Positions 40,904 through 52,600 of a stretch of 64,000 nucleotides of DNA are shown here, one piece after another. The notes under the pieces were generated by a model, which was not told where the DNA came from, made no database searches, and saw nothing but the letters and a program-made list of their open reading frames with translations. The DNA is from Acidobacteriota bacterium (GTDB lineage Bacteria; Acidobacteriota; Blastocatellia; RBC074), in assembly GCA_016710075.1 (NCBI GenBank), contig JADJLO010000001.1:124001-188000 (forward strand), written 5' to 3'. The position numbers and the translations under genes are program-made. How positions within the stretch are numbered: position 1 is the first letter of the stretch; every line of letters starts with the position of its first letter.

Positions 40904-43900
40904 GTGAATAGAAAGACCGTTTCTGGAGTCTTATTAATACATTTGTTTCTTATTCTGGCGGTATCGGCACAGAACTACAGAGGGTTGATCCGCGGGCGAA
41001 TTACCGATTCACAGGGAGCCGCGATATCCGGAGCTCGACTGGAGGTCAGGTACCTGGAGACAGGAGAGAAGAGAATCGCAACAACCGAGATGCAGGGAGG
41101 TTATGCTGTCTCCCTGTTACGGCCGGGCATATATCAGGTTGAGATCGAGCAATCGGGGTTCAATAAATTTTCGGCATCAGTAAATCTGGAGGTCAATCAG
41201 GATCGCCGGCTGGACATCTCACTGAGTGTCGGCACGGTGAAGGAAGGCCAGGAGGTCAAGGCCACTAACAGTGTTCTGCGATTGGAAAACGCCTCTCTCG
41301 GGGCGGTGATCGACAACCGCCAGGTTGCAGGTCTTCCGCTCGATGGGCGAAACTTCCTGGAGTTGAGCCTGCTTGTGCCGGGAACCGTGCCGGCCGCTCA
41401 GGGGTCAGCCGGATCGGTCCGTGGGGATTTCGCCTTCAGTCTGAACGGCGCGCGGGAAGACGCCAACAATTTTCTGCTCGATGGAGTTTATAACGTCGAC
41501 CCGAAGCTCAACACATTCGGCGTCAAGCCGCCTGTCGATGCAATTCGCGAATTCGAGATACTCGGCAGCGTTTACGATGCATCGCTCGGCAGAAGCGCCG
41601 GTGCGCAGGTCAATGTGGTTCTCAAATCGGGAAGCAACAGGCTTCACGGCACGGTTTACGAATTCCTGAGAAATCAGGTCTTCGATGCCAGGAACTATTT
41701 TGTCCCGGCCTCTGAGGCCGATCCGAAGTACAGGCGCAACCAGTTCGGGTTTTCCCTTGGCGGCCCGGTTGTCAGGGAGAAGACGTTCTTCTTCACCGAT
41801 TACGAAGGCACTCGTTTGCGCGAAGGAATTACCAGGGTGACCAACGTGCCGACCGCACGTGAGCGCATCGGTGATTTTTCACAGAGTCTGTTCGGCAAAC
41901 CGTTGATTCCCGGCACGACCAGCAGGTTTCAAGGCGATCTCCTGCCGCAGCAGTTTCTCAATCCCGTTGGGCTCAAGATCGCGGCGCTTTATCCATTGCC
42001 GAATCGCAATATTCCTTTCCAGAATTATGTTTCATCGCCGGTTCAGCGCGACCGCAATGATTCATTCGATGTCAGAATCGATCATGCGATCGATCAGAAT
42101 GCCTCGATTGCCGCCAGATACAGTTTTGCGGACAGGCTGCTGTTCGAGCCGTTTTCAGGTGTCACCAGAACGCTGGTTCCCGGCTATGGCAATGATGTCG
42201 CACGCCGTGGCCAGAACGCCATGATCAACTACACTCAGATCTTTTCACCGGCGCTGGTCAATGATTTGAGAGTCGCATACAGCCGCGTCGCCAATGCCGT
42301 TAATCAGGAGAATGCCGGACGCAGCATCAACAGGGAGGTCGGCCTGCCCGAGCTTTCGAGCAATCAGAGAGACTTCGGGCTGAGCTTTATTTCGATCACC
42401 GGATTCTCGCCGCTGGGCCAGGAATACAATAACCCTCAATTCAGCGCGACCAATACCTATCAATTGCTAGATACTGCGACCTGGACGCGCGGCACGCACC
42501 TCGTCAAATTCGGCTTCGATATGCGTGTTGGGCAACAGAACGCATTTCGTGATGTCCAATCGCGTGGCTTTCTCAATTTCTCTTCTCAGGTGCCCTTTAC
42601 GACAAATGCGCTGGCAGATCTGTTGATAGGCCTTCCGGCGCTCACAGGCGGAGCCAGACTCGACAACCCGCAGCATCTGAGAACCGAGAGCTACAATTTC
42701 TTTATCAATGACAACTATCGCATCTCACCCAGGCTGACCGTCTCAGCAGGTCAGCGGTATGAATACAATTCACCGGCGGTCGATAAGGATGACAGAGCGA
42801 ATCTTTACGATCCGGCGACAGGTAAACTCGTCCGCGTCGGAACGGGAGGCGTTCCGCGAGGCGGTTACGAGCCGGACAAAAACAACTTCGCTCCCAGAAT
42901 CGGCCTGGCATGGTCACTCGGTCGCGACGCGAAGACTGTTCTGAGAACCGGCTATGGCGTCTATTTCGATCAATCGGCGCTCGCTCCCGGCGAGGGGCTC
43001 TATTTCAACTCGCCCTATTTCACACTGAACTACTATTTTTCACTGCCCAACCTGCCGTTGACCCTCTACGATCCTTTTCCAAAAAACTTCCCGGTTCCGC
43101 TGCCGGGTTCGGCATTCGCCTATGACAGAAACCTGCGCACGGCGTATGTCCAGCACTGGAATTTCGGGCTGCAGCATCAGCTTGGCCGCAGTCGAGTCGT
43201 GGAGCTTTCGTATGTCGGATCGAAGGGGACGAAATTACTGATGTCGCGGGACATCAACCAACCAAAACCCAGTCCGAAGCCGCAGAATCTGCGACCGAAT
43301 CCGTTCTTCGACGAGATTTCATTGCAGGAATCGAGCGGCGGCTCGATTTATCACAGCCTGCAGGCTCGCATCGAACAACGTCTCGATTTCGGCCTTGCGT
43401 TGTTTGGCGCCTACACATGGGGCAAATCGATTGATAACTCTTCGGGGATTTTCTCCAGCGCCGGTGATCCCAACTACCCGCAGAACAGCTATGACCTCAG
43501 AGCCGAACGCGGCAGATCGAATTTTGATGTGAGTCATCGCTTTTCGCTGAGCTTCTCCTACGACCTGCCTTTCGGCAAAGGAAAAGCTCTGCTCGACAAC
43601 AATGGTGTTATTTCAAAAATTCTCGGAGGCTGGCAGACCTTTGGAGTCATCACCCTTCAAACCGGCAGGCCCTTCACAGTCGCCCTTCTGCCCGAATTCG
43701 ACAACAGCAACACGGGTCGATCGAATCTCGGCTTTGGCGCCAACGACAGACCCAACCTCACCGGCATTGCGAAGCTGTCCAATCAGAGCCCGTCAAAATG
43801 GTTCAATACCGCTGCTTTTGCAATCCCGGCTTATGGAAGCTTCGGCAACGCCGGGCGAAACATACTCGACGGTCCGGGATATCAGAATGTGAACTTCTCC

Positions 43901-44083
43901 CTGGTCAAAAACACTTCAATCAGGGAAGGGCTCAACCTTCAGTTCCGCGCCGAATTCTTCAACCTCTTCAATCACCCGAATTTCGGTCTGCCCGACAACT
44001 TCGTCGGCTCTCCTTCGTTCGGAAGCGTCTATTCGGCTGAAACTCCGAGGCGGGTCCAGTTCGGTCTCAAGTTGGTATTTTGA
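40904..44083 (+). CDS. Oar-like TonB-dependent outer-membrane receptor
   Basis: GTG 40904 follows AAGGAGATGGAG. The 1059-residue protein has a signal peptide ([14 protein letters not shown]), the carboxypeptidase-like domain ([20 protein letters not shown]), a plug ([30 protein letters not shown]) and a barrel with [24 protein letters not shown] and [12 protein letters not shown] near the end. The last residue is Phe in FGLKLVF, the normal barrel terminus. It is complete and unbroken. It is divergent from the other receptor and followed after 54 bp by an oxidoreductase gene. Confidence 0.92.
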   Translation: MNRKTVSGVLLIHLFLILAVSAQNYRGLIRGRITDSQGAAISGARLEVRYLETGEKRIATTEMQGGYAVSLLRPGIYQVEIEQSGFNKFSASVNLEVNQDRRLDISLSVGTVKEGQEVKATNSVLRLENASLGAVIDNRQVAGLPLDGRNFLELSLLVPGTVPAAQGSAGSVRGDFAFSLNGAREDANNFLLDGVYNVDPKLNTFGVKPPVDAIREFEILGSVYDASLGRSAGAQVNVVLKSGSNRLHGTVYEFLRNQVFDARNYFVPASEADPKYRRNQFGFSLGGPVVREKTFFFTDYEGTRLREGITRVTNVPTARERIGDFSQSLFGKPLIPGTTSRFQGDLLPQQFLNPVGLKIAALYPLPNRNIPFQNYVSSPVQRDRNDSFDVRIDHAIDQNASIAARYSFADRLLFEPFSGVTRTLVPGYGNDVARRGQNAMINYTQIFSPALVNDLRVAYSRVANAVNQENAGRSINREVGLPELSSNQRDFGLSFISITGFSPLGQEYNNPQFSATNTYQLLDTATWTRGTHLVKFGFDMRVGQQNAFRDVQSRGFLNFSSQVPFTTNALADLLIGLPALTGGARLDNPQHLRTESYNFFINDNYRISPRLTVSAGQRYEYNSPAVDKDDRANLYDPATGKLVRVGTGGVPRGGYEPDKNNFAPRIGLAWSLGRDAKTVLRTGYGVYFDQSALAPGEGLYFNSPYFTLNYYFSLPNLPLTLYDPFPKNFPVPLPGSAFAYDRNLRTAYVQHWNFGLQHQLGRSRVVELSYVGSKGTKLLMSRDINQPKPSPKPQNLRPNPFFDEISLQESSGGSIYHSLQARIEQRLDFGLALFGAYTWGKSIDNSSGIFSSAGDPNYPQNSYDLRAERGRSNFDVSHRFSLSFSYDLPFGKGKALLDNNGVISKILGGWQTFGVITLQTGRPFTVALLPEFDNSNTGRSNLGFGANDRPNLTGIAKLSNQSPSKWFNTAAFAIPAYGSFGNAGRNILDGPGYQNVNFSLVKNTSIREGLNLQFRAEFFNLFNHPNFGLPDNFVGSPSFGSVYSAETPRRVQFGLKLVF

Positions 44084-44137
44084 GAGAGATTACGGAACAG
44101 ACGAAATAAATGGAATAAACGAAAGAGAGGCAATGGT

Positions 44138-45349
44138 ATGAATGAACCAATCAACCGCAGGCGTTTTATGGCAGGCGCAGGAGCTGGTGTCATCACCGCC
44201 AGCTCCTACTCCCGCATTCTCGGCGCCAACGACAGAATCCAGCTTGGAATCATAGGCTCCGGCGGTCGCGGCCAATCGCTGATGAATTCTTTCAGGAAAT
44301 ATCCCGACATCTGCGAATTCATTGCCGTCTGCGATGTCTATGAGCCGAATATCAGGGATGCTCTCAGGTTTTCACGAGAAAATGCGAAGACGACCATGGC
44401 TTATCGCGAACTGCTGGCCAACAAGGATGTCGTCGCCATAGTCAATGCCACTCCCGATCACTGGCACGCCAACGTTCTTCTCGATTCAGTTGCGGCAGGG
44501 AAGGATGTTTACAGTGAAAAACCGTTCTCGCTCTCGATCGAACAGGGAGCGAGAATGGTCAAAGGCGTTCGCGCAACGAAGCAGGTAGTCCAGGTAGGCA
44601 TGCAGCGCCGCAGCAGCGAGGCCGTCCGCTCGGCAAAAAAACTTATCGATGATGGCGTGCTCGGCGAGATAGTCCTGGCCCGAGCTCAATGGTACTGGAA
44701 TAGCAAGGCCGTCCCGGCAAAGATGACGCTCGACGGCAAGCTCGACTGGGAGCAGTTTCAGGGACCCGCAAAAAAACATTATCCGCTCGATGAACGGCGC
44801 TTCTTCCACTGGCGGACCTATTCTGACTACAACGGCGGTCACCTGACCGATCAGGGGACTCACCTCATGGATGTCATTCAATGGTTTGGCAATGACGGCA
44901 AGCCGCCGCGATCCGCCGTCTGTCAGGGTCAGATCCATCTCAACAAAAACGGCGATGTGCCCGACACCTTCAGCGCCGTCTACGAATATCCGACCTTTCT
45001 TGCCACCTGGACCCTGACCTACAGCAACTCCTACGAGGAAAGCTGGAAGATCCATATTCAGGGCAGAAAAGCGACCATGGTCATCGATGACGACGGCTAT
45101 CGCGTTTACCCTGAAATCTGGAAGCGGCCGATTATTCCGCCGCCCGTCATTCATGAATACAAGGGCGGTATCCCGACCGAACCGCACATCAAAAACTTTC
45201 TCGACTGCATCAAGTCGCGGCAGGAGCCGAACGCTCCTGTCGAAGTCGGCCACAACGCCGTCACCGGACCTCATCTGGCCAACATGGCCTATCGCCAGAT
45301 GCGCCGCGTCGTTCTCTCAGAAGACGGACAGACGGCGAAGATTGGTTGA
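44138..45349 (+). CDS. Tat-exported Gfo/Idh/MocA-family oxidoreductase
   Basis: The 403-residue protein opens with a twin-arginine signal ([19 protein letters not shown]). The Rossmann domain has [16 protein letters not shown], then [12 protein letters not shown] and the catalytic-Lys motif [11 protein letters not shown]. The C-terminal alpha/beta domain includes [15 protein letters not shown]. It should act on a sugar or cyclitol with NAD(P) carried through the Tat system. It is coupled to the Oar-like receptor by a 54-bp gap, fitting uptake followed by modification of a carbohydrate, though the substrate is unknown. Confidence 0.88.
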   Translation: MNEPINRRRFMAGAGAGVITASSYSRILGANDRIQLGIIGSGGRGQSLMNSFRKYPDICEFIAVCDVYEPNIRDALRFSRENAKTTMAYRELLANKDVVAIVNATPDHWHANVLLDSVAAGKDVYSEKPFSLSIEQGARMVKGVRATKQVVQVGMQRRSSEAVRSAKKLIDDGVLGEIVLARAQWYWNSKAVPAKMTLDGKLDWEQFQGPAKKHYPLDERRFFHWRTYSDYNGGHLTDQGTHLMDVIQWFGNDGKPPRSAVCQGQIHLNKNGDVPDTFSAVYEYPTFLATWTLTYSNSYEESWKIHIQGRKATMVIDDDGYRVYPEIWKRPIIPPPVIHEYKGGIPTEPHIKNFLDCIKSRQEPNAPVEVGHNAVTGPHLANMAYRQMRRVVLSEDGQTAKIG

Positions 45350-45430
45350 ATATTTGCGGGCACCGACTCACATAGTCGTCACTCAGGAATTGACTACTAA
45401 TCTCCGATCAACTTCGAACGGAGATATCAA

Positions 45431-45489
45431 GGGGGTGGCGGGGTGGCGGGGTGGCGGGGTGGCGGGGTGGGGGGTGGCATAACCACCCC
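45431..45489. repeat. G-rich 8-bp tandem repeat followed by a small hairpin
   Basis: The unit tggcgggg is repeated about four times and continues into ggggggtggc up to 45478. The last part pairs in a hairpin, ggggtgg-cataa-ccacccc (45471-45489). It lies between the convergent oxidoreductase and DUF885 genes and could end transcription or form a G-quadruplex. No T-run follows. Confidence 0.6.
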
Positions 45490-45521
45490 GCACAAAAACT
45501 GTCCACTAAATCGGGTGAAGT

Positions 45522-47168
45522 TCAATAAGTTCCAGCAGTTGATTTGCGAATCTCGTCGTCGAGTCCGGTCATTTCCCAACGGCCCAGCGAGATTGGAATG
45601 CTGTCTATCGCGTTGAGGCGGTCGAAGAAGTATTTCAGTTTGAATTCTTCGCCGCGCTTTTCGTATTCCCTGGCGAAGTCGGCGAGCGCCCGTTCCAGCA
45701 GGTATTTTCCGGTGATGTAGCTCGTGCCGTACCCGGGCTGCCGCAAGTAAAGGTGCTGTTCAAAAAGCAGCAATTCTTTCTCCGTCTTCATCCATCCGCG
45801 CGGCGTCATCTCTGAATGAACACCGCCCGCCGCTTCCATAGTCATCGTGTTGGCGTGCGCGTAAAGCGAACCGAGTCCGCGCGCTGAGCGTTGCGCGATT
45901 AGTATCCAGACAATTTCACGCGAGCGCGGGCTGTCTTCATAGAGTCCGGCGTGCATAAACATCTCTTCAACGGCGGTGGCCGTACCTTCGTTGCGGGTGT
46001 CGAAGATGTTGTAAAGCAAAGCTCCCCGGCGAACCGGACTTGCGTGCGGCTCGCGCTCCATACGCGCCAGCTCAAACCAGTGATAAAAGTGGCTGAAGAG
46101 CGGCAGCGGGTCGAGGTGCGATCCAATCAAAAAGAAGTTGCGCCGCTCGACGGGAACGAAACGACCGAGATGCTCGCGCAGCGATGGTTCCATGTAATCT
46201 TTGACCGTGAGGATTTCCTGCTCTCGCAAAAAAGTCATTAAGCGTGATGCCGCTTTGTCAGCCTTTGCGTCGTACTCTGCCGGATTAGCTGCGGCGACCA
46301 ACTGCGGCAGTCGCCGGTTGCGGTGCTCCTCTAACTTGAGCGAAGACCACGCCCGATCCAGTTCGCGTTTCAGCAAGCGCTCCTCTTGCTCCCACGTCAT
46401 GGGCAGCAGGTGCACGTGCTGCTGATACCACGTGTAATTCTCTTTCCCAATGCCGGAAGGGCCGTTCTTTTTCGGAGCTTCGGCTTCGAGCCACGCGATC
46501 AATTCATCAGTTGCCGTCCGGCTTTCGGCAATGACAGCTTGCAGCTTCGCATTCGTCCCGACTTTTGCGGCCAGTGCGTCGAGGTCTGTCCGCTGCTCCC
46601 GCATATTTCTGATACCGGCAATCCAGAGTTCCCGCGCGTTGCCAGTCAGGTTCCTGCGCGCCTGACGCATCAGCGGCGGAATGACGCTCAGATCGGCCAA
46701 CAGCCGCTCTTCCTCCTGCTGCGTCAGCGGGAACTTATAAGTCCAGAGTTCGGTCACCGCGTGATGCGTCGGGCCTTCGTGCGCCGGCACATCGCTGCGC
46801 TCCATCTTGAGTGACTGGTAAAAGGCCGGATCGCGCACCCACGGTTTGAGCACGCGATGGTTGAAATCAAAGCCGTTCATCTCGGCGCGTACGAGGTGCC
46901 AGTCAACCTGTTCGGGGATCGACCAGCGGCTGTTATCCATCGCATCGAGCCGTTGCCGCAAGCCTTGATAATCCCGATAGCGTTTGGCGAAGGTCTCGGC
47001 GGTGTAATCCGGCGCCCCATCAAGCTGCGGTGGACGCTCGAACGTCCGCCACTCGCTGAACAATTGCAACAGGTCGTTGTATTGGCTCAGGGTTGTTTTG
47101 ACATTCGACTGGCAAGAGGTGGAAACGAGCGCCAGCAACACGACAAAGAATGAGAACCGATGTTTCAT
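45522..47168 (-). CDS. DUF885-family lipoprotein (putative peptidase-like)
   Basis: The 548-residue protein has a lipoprotein signal ([15 protein letters not shown]). The rest is helical, with [47 protein letters not shown] and [16 protein letters not shown], matching the DUF885 family. An HEXXH motif is not seen, although [12 protein letters not shown] occupies the region of the family's metal site. Its codons look rich in GCG and CGC compared with the neighbours, and repeat elements precede it. Role unknown. Confidence 0.78.
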   Translation of the reverse strand: MKHRFSFFVVLLALVSTSCQSNVKTTLSQYNDLLQLFSEWRTFERPPQLDGAPDYTAETFAKRYRDYQGLRQRLDAMDNSRWSIPEQVDWHLVRAEMNGFDFNHRVLKPWVRDPAFYQSLKMERSDVPAHEGPTHHAVTELWTYKFPLTQQEEERLLADLSVIPPLMRQARRNLTGNARELWIAGIRNMREQRTDLDALAAKVGTNAKLQAVIAESRTATDELIAWLEAEAPKKNGPSGIGKENYTWYQQHVHLLPMTWEQEERLLKRELDRAWSSLKLEEHRNRRLPQLVAAANPAEYDAKADKAASRLMTFLREQEILTVKDYMEPSLREHLGRFVPVERRNFFLIGSHLDPLPLFSHFYHWFELARMEREPHASPVRRGALLYNIFDTRNEGTATAVEEMFMHAGLYEDSPRSREIVWILIAQRSARGLGSLYAHANTMTMEAAGGVHSEMTPRGWMKTEKELLLFEQHLYLRQPGYGTSYITGKYLLERALADFAREYEKRGEEFKLKYFFDRLNAIDSIPISLGRWEMTGLDDEIRKSTAGTY

Positions 47169-47295
47169 AGTGGTTTATGTTCTTTCGCCTAATTTTACTA
47201 AGATGCAATTTATGAGATGACTTCTTGTACCAAATTATGGAAGAGTGAGCAAATAAAAGATCATTTGCCATCAACATTAAATGGGCAAAGCCTGT

Positions 47296-47321
47296 GTACG
47301 CACGCGAGGGCGCGTGCGTAC
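47296..47321. repeat. Dispersed palindromic repeat, copy 2
   Basis: Perfect 11-bp arms gtacgcacgcg and cgcgtgcgtac flank a 4-base loop; ccaaag follows. The unit matches the element at 18494-18519 in inverted orientation. It lies upstream of the DUF885 gene. Confidence 0.75.
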
Positions 47322-47377
47322 CCAAAGGGCCCAAAGGTGTTGTTCTCTCAAGATGATACGTGGATTATTGAAAACAG

Positions 47378-47425
47378 GCGGACTCCGGGACCAAGCGGCG
47401 ACAAGTGCCGCACCCAGGAGTCCGC
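47378..47425. repeat. REP-like palindrome with inner stem
   Basis: Arms gcggactcc (47378-47386) and ggagtccgc (47417-47425) enclose gcggc-gacaa-gtgccgc. The inner pattern resembles that upstream of the VPS10 gene at 15735-15758. The rest of the 418-bp gap (47169-47586) shows no gene; it should hold the promoters of the divergent DUF885 and permease genes. Confidence 0.6.
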
Positions 47426-47586
47426 AAATTTGATGCGATTTGGGAAAAGCGCTGCTACAAACTTTTAACTAACAGGGCCTTTCCGCAACGGAGTTCTCAA
47501 ATAATTGCATCCAGCCTGTCTGTGTAATATCTTTTCGCTGCATTTGTCGATTCAAATTCACATAGTCGAAGCGAAACGGAAAGTAC

Positions 47587-48951
47587 ATGAATCAAAATGA
47601 TCAGGGCAGGGTGTCTCTGCATCGCGACCTTGGGGTATGGGGGGCAGCGGCCTTCGTAGTGACGAACATGATCGGGACGGGCATCTTCACGGTGCCGGCG
47701 TTCGTTCGGGCTTCGACAGGCAACGGGCTGGCGTCATTGGGAGTGTGGGCGCTTGGAGGCGGCCTTGCGCTTTGCGGAGCGCTTTGTTACGCCGAGCTCT
47801 CGACACGCATGCCGGAGGCGGGCGGGGAGTACCAGTACCTCAGCAAAATATTCAGTCCGATGTGGGGATTTGTCAGCGGGCTGATCTCGTTACTGGCGGG
47901 ATTTTCCGCGGCGATTGCCGCTGCGGCATTGGGAGCGGCGGCTTATGGAGCCTCGCTTTTCGGCTGGGATTTTCAGAAGCCGCTGATTGCCGGTCTCGGA
48001 ATCACACAAGGAACGGCAGTGGCAGTGCTTCTGATAGTGATGCTTGCTTGGTTCCATACTCTCGGGGTCAAACCCGGCGGCAGATTGCAGGCGATAATTG
48101 CCGGCACTGTAGTTGGATCAATTATTCTGATGGTGATCTCGGGATTTATGTCCGGCCGTGGAGACTGGCGGGAAATCACGCAAGGCTCGGCGCCGACAGG
48201 TCTTTGGTGGGTGGCATTGATCCAGGTCAGTTTCGCATACAGCGGATGGAATGCTGCGGCCTATCTGGCAGGTGAGGTCAAAAATCCGCGGCAGACACTG
48301 CCTCGCGCCTTGCTTGGAGGGACAGTCGCGGTCGCCATTCTGTATCTGGCGTTAAATGTTCTTTTTCTCTATGCCGTGCCGCATGATTCCTGGGAGCCGA
48401 CCATTGCAATCGGAAAGGTCGCCGCTGAGCGCTTATTCGGGCCTGTTGGAGCCACGGTGATCATTGCAATTATCTCCATTACGATTCTCGGTTCAGTCAG
48501 TTCGATGACGGCCTCCGGACCGCGAGTCTATTATGCAATGGCTAAAGACGGGCTGGCCCCGGCGGCATTCGGTCGATTGGGGGAGCATCATGGAGTCCCG
48601 TCGATTTCAATTCTTGTGCAGGCGGCAGTGGCAATAGTTCTGGTTTTAACCGGCGAGTTCGAGACGATATTGATCTATGTGGGCTCTGCCCTGTCACTGA
48701 TAGCCGCCCTGACCGTCGCCGGCCTTTGGTTTATCGATCGCAAAAGCGAAAGTGACGGAAGTGAAATATTTTTAACTCCGGGCTACCCGCTGACTCCGGC
48801 GGTTTTTCTGCTGCTGGAGATGACGGCCTTTGCGCTTGGACTCTGGGAGCGCCCCAAACCAACCAGTGCCGCCCTGCTTACGATCCTGGTGGGAATTCTG
48901 ATCTATCAGGCCGGAACAAGATTTGGCTGGATGGGTAAATCTCAAAACTGA
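47587..48951 (+). CDS. APC-superfamily amino acid permease
   Basis: The 454-residue membrane protein has about 12 hydrophobic helices. The first contains the substrate-site motif FVVTNMIGTGIFTVPAFV. Helix 6 region SFAYSGWNAAAYLAGEVKNPRQTLPRAL is the APC consensus. SMTASGPRVYYAMAKDGLAP is another conserved loop. It should import (or exchange) an amino acid across the inner membrane, driven by an ion gradient; the particular substrate cannot be told. Confidence 0.92.
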   Translation: MNQNDQGRVSLHRDLGVWGAAAFVVTNMIGTGIFTVPAFVRASTGNGLASLGVWALGGGLALCGALCYAELSTRMPEAGGEYQYLSKIFSPMWGFVSGLISLLAGFSAAIAAAALGAAAYGASLFGWDFQKPLIAGLGITQGTAVAVLLIVMLAWFHTLGVKPGGRLQAIIAGTVVGSIILMVISGFMSGRGDWREITQGSAPTGLWWVALIQVSFAYSGWNAAAYLAGEVKNPRQTLPRALLGGTVAVAILYLALNVLFLYAVPHDSWEPTIAIGKVAAERLFGPVGATVIIAIISITILGSVSSMTASGPRVYYAMAKDGLAPAAFGRLGEHHGVPSISILVQAAVAIVLVLTGEFETILIYVGSALSLIAALTVAGLWFIDRKSESDGSEIFLTPGYPLTPAVFLLLEMTAFALGLWERPKPTSAALLTILVGILIYQAGTRFGWMGKSQN

Positions 48952-48973
48952 TAAAGATAAAAGAGGACAACTC

Positions 48974-49642
48974 ATGCTTTTGAATTTCGGTTTTATATTT
49001 TTGATATTAGTCTCGCTATTCCGGCCGGTCTATCAATTTTCAGCTTTGATTGCTGAAGAACCACAGGCTCAGAAGCGGCAGCCGGAGCGCCGGGATCCGG
49101 ATGAATACATCAAGCTGCTCGAATCAGAACGTCGGATTGAAGGGCTTCAGGTCGATCGAGTCGTCGAATCATTGAAGATCCGGGCGGGAGGCAAGGTCGC
49201 CGATCTCGGTTCGGGTTCAGGACTCTTCACCCGGCCGATGGCGAAAAAGGCCGGGCCGAAGGGCGTCGTCTATGCGATCGATGTCGATCCAAAACTGCTC
49301 GATCACGTCGCCAGGACTTCACAGGCGCAGAATCTGGCCAATGTCAAAACGGTTATTGCCGCTGAAGATGATCCGAAAATTCCCGAAAAGGTAGATTTGA
49401 TTGCGATCATCGATACACTGCATCACATCGGCAATCAGCCGACTTATCTCAAAATGCTCAGGAAGTATCTCAGGAAAAACGGCCGGATTGCGATCATCGA
49501 TTTCAGCAAGCAGTGGCCCGCCGGCCATGAATCGATGGTCTATAAATTGAGCGATCTGGAAAAATGGATGAAAGACGCCGGCTTCAAGCGGGTCGAGCAA
49601 TTCGATTTTCTCGATAATGACTTCTTCGTGATCTATCGATAG
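48974..49642 (+). CDS. Class I SAM-dependent methyltransferase with N-terminal hydrophobic segment
   Basis: ATG 48974 follows AGAGGAC and gives 222 residues; earlier in-frame starts overlap the permease gene. The SAM site reads KVADLGSGSGLFTRPMAKKAG, followed by VYAIDVDPKLLDHV and DTLHHIGNQPTYLKML. The N-terminus (NFGFIFLILVSLFRPVYQF) looks like a signal or anchor, which is odd because SAM is cytoplasmic; it would more likely anchor the enzyme to the inner face. Substrate unknown. Confidence 0.82.
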   Translation: MLLNFGFIFLILVSLFRPVYQFSALIAEEPQAQKRQPERRDPDEYIKLLESERRIEGLQVDRVVESLKIRAGGKVADLGSGSGLFTRPMAKKAGPKGVVYAIDVDPKLLDHVARTSQAQNLANVKTVIAAEDDPKIPEKVDLIAIIDTLHHIGNQPTYLKMLRKYLRKNGRIAIIDFSKQWPAGHESMVYKLSDLEKWMKDAGFKRVEQFDFLDNDFFVIYR

Positions 49643-49665
49643 TTTAAGATTACGAAACACGCGAA

Positions 49666-52600
49666 ATGAACGAAACGAAACAATGGAGCAGTATGGTTCG
49701 GTACGTCAAGTTTCTCATCTTCATTGCATTTCTGGTGATCGGCATTCGAGCGGTCGACTATCTTCCTCCCGCCGGCGCTCAGGCGAAGGTCGATTTCAAA
49801 CGCGACATTGAGCCGATCTTCGCAGCGCATTGTTATCAATGCCACGGAACCAGGAAGGCGTCGGGGCAGTTTCGGCTCGATCAGCAGGGGCTTGCGCTGA
49901 AGGGTGGAATTTCGGGTGCGGCGATCATGCCGGGAGCCTCCGCCGATAGCCTGCTCGTCAAACGAATACTTGGCGAAGGCGGCCAGGCCAGAATGCCGAT
50001 GGGAGCCGATCCGCTCAGCGAAGCGCAGATCAGAATGATCCGGCAGTGGATCGATCAGGGCGCCGTCTGGACCAATGCGCCCGATGTCGCAGCTCCAGCA
50101 AAAGACGCTGAAATCTCAAAACACTGGGCATACGTCAAGCCCGTTCAAAAAGCTCTGCCGCAGGTTTTCAAAAAAGCCTGGGTACGAAATCCGATCGACA
50201 GCTTTATTCTTGCGAGGCTTGAAAAAGAAGGGCTTGAGCCGTCATCAGAAGCAGGGAAGGCAGCGCTGCTCCGCCGTGTCTATCTAGATCTGACGGGGCT
50301 GCCGCCGAGCGTCAGGGAGGTCGATGAGTTTCTTGCCGATAAATCGGATGATGCGTATGAAAAGGCCGTCGACAGGCTGCTGGCCTCATCGCATTACGGT
50401 GAACGATGGGCGAGGCCATGGCTCGATCTGGCGCGATATGCCGACTCCAACGGCTACGAAAAAGACAATATCCGAACCGCTTGGAAATTCCGTGACTGGG
50501 TCATCGATGCATTCAACGCCGATATGCCGTTCGATCAGTTCACGATCGAGCAGATAGCGGGCGACATGCTTCCGAATCCGACTGAGAATCAGCGGATCGC
50601 CACTGGCTTCCATCGCAACACGATGGTCAATCAGGAAGGCGGCATCGATCCTGAAGAGAACCGCTTCGAGATTCTGGCCGATCGCGTCAGCACGACTTCC
50701 ACCGTCTGGCTGGGCAGCACGCTTGGGTGCGCTCAGTGCCACAATCACAAGTACGATCCGTTCACGCAGAAGGACTACTACAAACTGATGGCCTTCTTCG
50801 ATAACGCGGAGTACCAGATTGCTTACCAGAGTGCTGGTGAAGATTCGAGCCGATATATCAGCGAGCCGCAACTCAACCTTCCCACTCCGGAACAGAACTC
50901 AAGACGAAAAGTCCTCGATGACGAGATCAAACAGCTCGAATCGAAGCTCAAAACACAGACGCCGGAGCTCGCCCTGGAGCAGGCAGGATGGGAGCGCGAG
51001 CTTCTCTTTGAACAGAAGAGATGGACGGTGCTCAATCCATTGAAGAGCGAATCGACCGGCGGAGCTTCATTGAATCGGCTCGAAGACGGGTCGATTCTGG
51101 TCAGCGGGCAAAAGTCCGAATACGACACCTATCTGATCACGGTAAAGACCGATTTGAGAAATCTCACGGCCATCAGAATCGAAGCCCTGCCGGATGAAAG
51201 CCTGCCGAAGGGGGGCCCGGGCCGTGATCCATACGGCAATTTCCTTCTGACCGGAATCGAGCTTGAAATAGGCGCTTTGGCGTCCGCAAAGCCTCAGTCG
51301 ATAGTGTTTAAAGATGTCTTTGTCGATGATTCGGCATATAGAATAGAGAAGAAGGAATTCTTCAGCACTAAGCCGGTTAATACCGCAACTGACAGGCCTG
51401 CAGGATGGTTCGTCAATGCGACCGGCGATCAAATGAGATTGCCGCGTCAGGCAGTTTTTGTTGCAGAGAAGCCTATTAATCCGGCAGGTGCAATGACCAT
51501 CAGGCTGAAATATCTCGGAGGATCGCTCAATCAGGCTATCGGCAAATTCAGGATCTCAGTGACCAACTCTCTCGATCCGAGGAAGGTCGTGAGCATTCCG
51601 GCGAGGCTGAGGCCTGTGCTTTCAATTCCGTCTGATAAAAGGACTCAGAAGCAGAAGACCGATATCTCGGCTCAGTTCCGCGCGACGACTCCGATGCTCA
51701 AACGGGAGCGTGATCGGCTTGAACAGTTAAGAACCGATCTCAAATCACTCGGCATCGTCAGCGCAATGATCATGCAGGAGCGCCCGGTTTATGACAGGCC
51801 GGCTACATTTATCCGCGAACGGGGAAGTTTCTTAAACAAGGGTGAAAAAGTATACGCTGCGACGCCGGGGATTCTACACCCCATGCCTGAAAGCGCGCAG
51901 ATGAACAGGCTTGGACTTTCCAGATGGATCGTCGATGAGAACAATCCGCTGACTTCAAGAGTCGCAGTGAATCGGTTCTGGGAACAGATATTTGGTCATG
52001 GCATTGTCGAGACCAGTGAAGATTTCGGTTCGCAGGGAGAGCGGCCCGTTAATCAGGAGCTGCTCGACTGGCTTGCAGTGGAGTTTATCAAACCGGTCGA
52101 TAAAGGCGGCATGGGATGGAGCGTCAAGAAACTCGTGAAGCTGATGGTCACATCGTCCGCTTACCGCCAGTCCTCGACTGCTTCTCAGGCTTTGATCGAG
52201 AAGGATCCATACAACAGGCTGCTGGCGCGCGGCCCCAGATTCAGAATGGAAGCGGAGATGGTTCGCGATATGGCGCTTGCCGTCAGCGGCCTGCTGAGCG
52301 GGAAAGTCGGCGGCCCAAGCGTCTTCCCGCTCCAGCCTGAAGGCGTCTGGAAGGCTCCATACAGCGGCGAAAAATGGGTGACCAGCAAGGGAGAAGATGC
52401 ATATCGCCGCACGCTTTACACCTTCATCCGCCGTTCTTCGCCCTTCCCCATGATGCTGACCTTCGACGCCACCAGCAGGGAAGCCTGCACCGTCAGGCGC
52501 GTCAGAACGAATACTCCGCTGCAGGCTCTCACACTGCTCAATGACGAAGCCGCAATGGTGAACGCCCGGGCGCTTGCAAAGCGCGCTGCATCCGAGGCTC

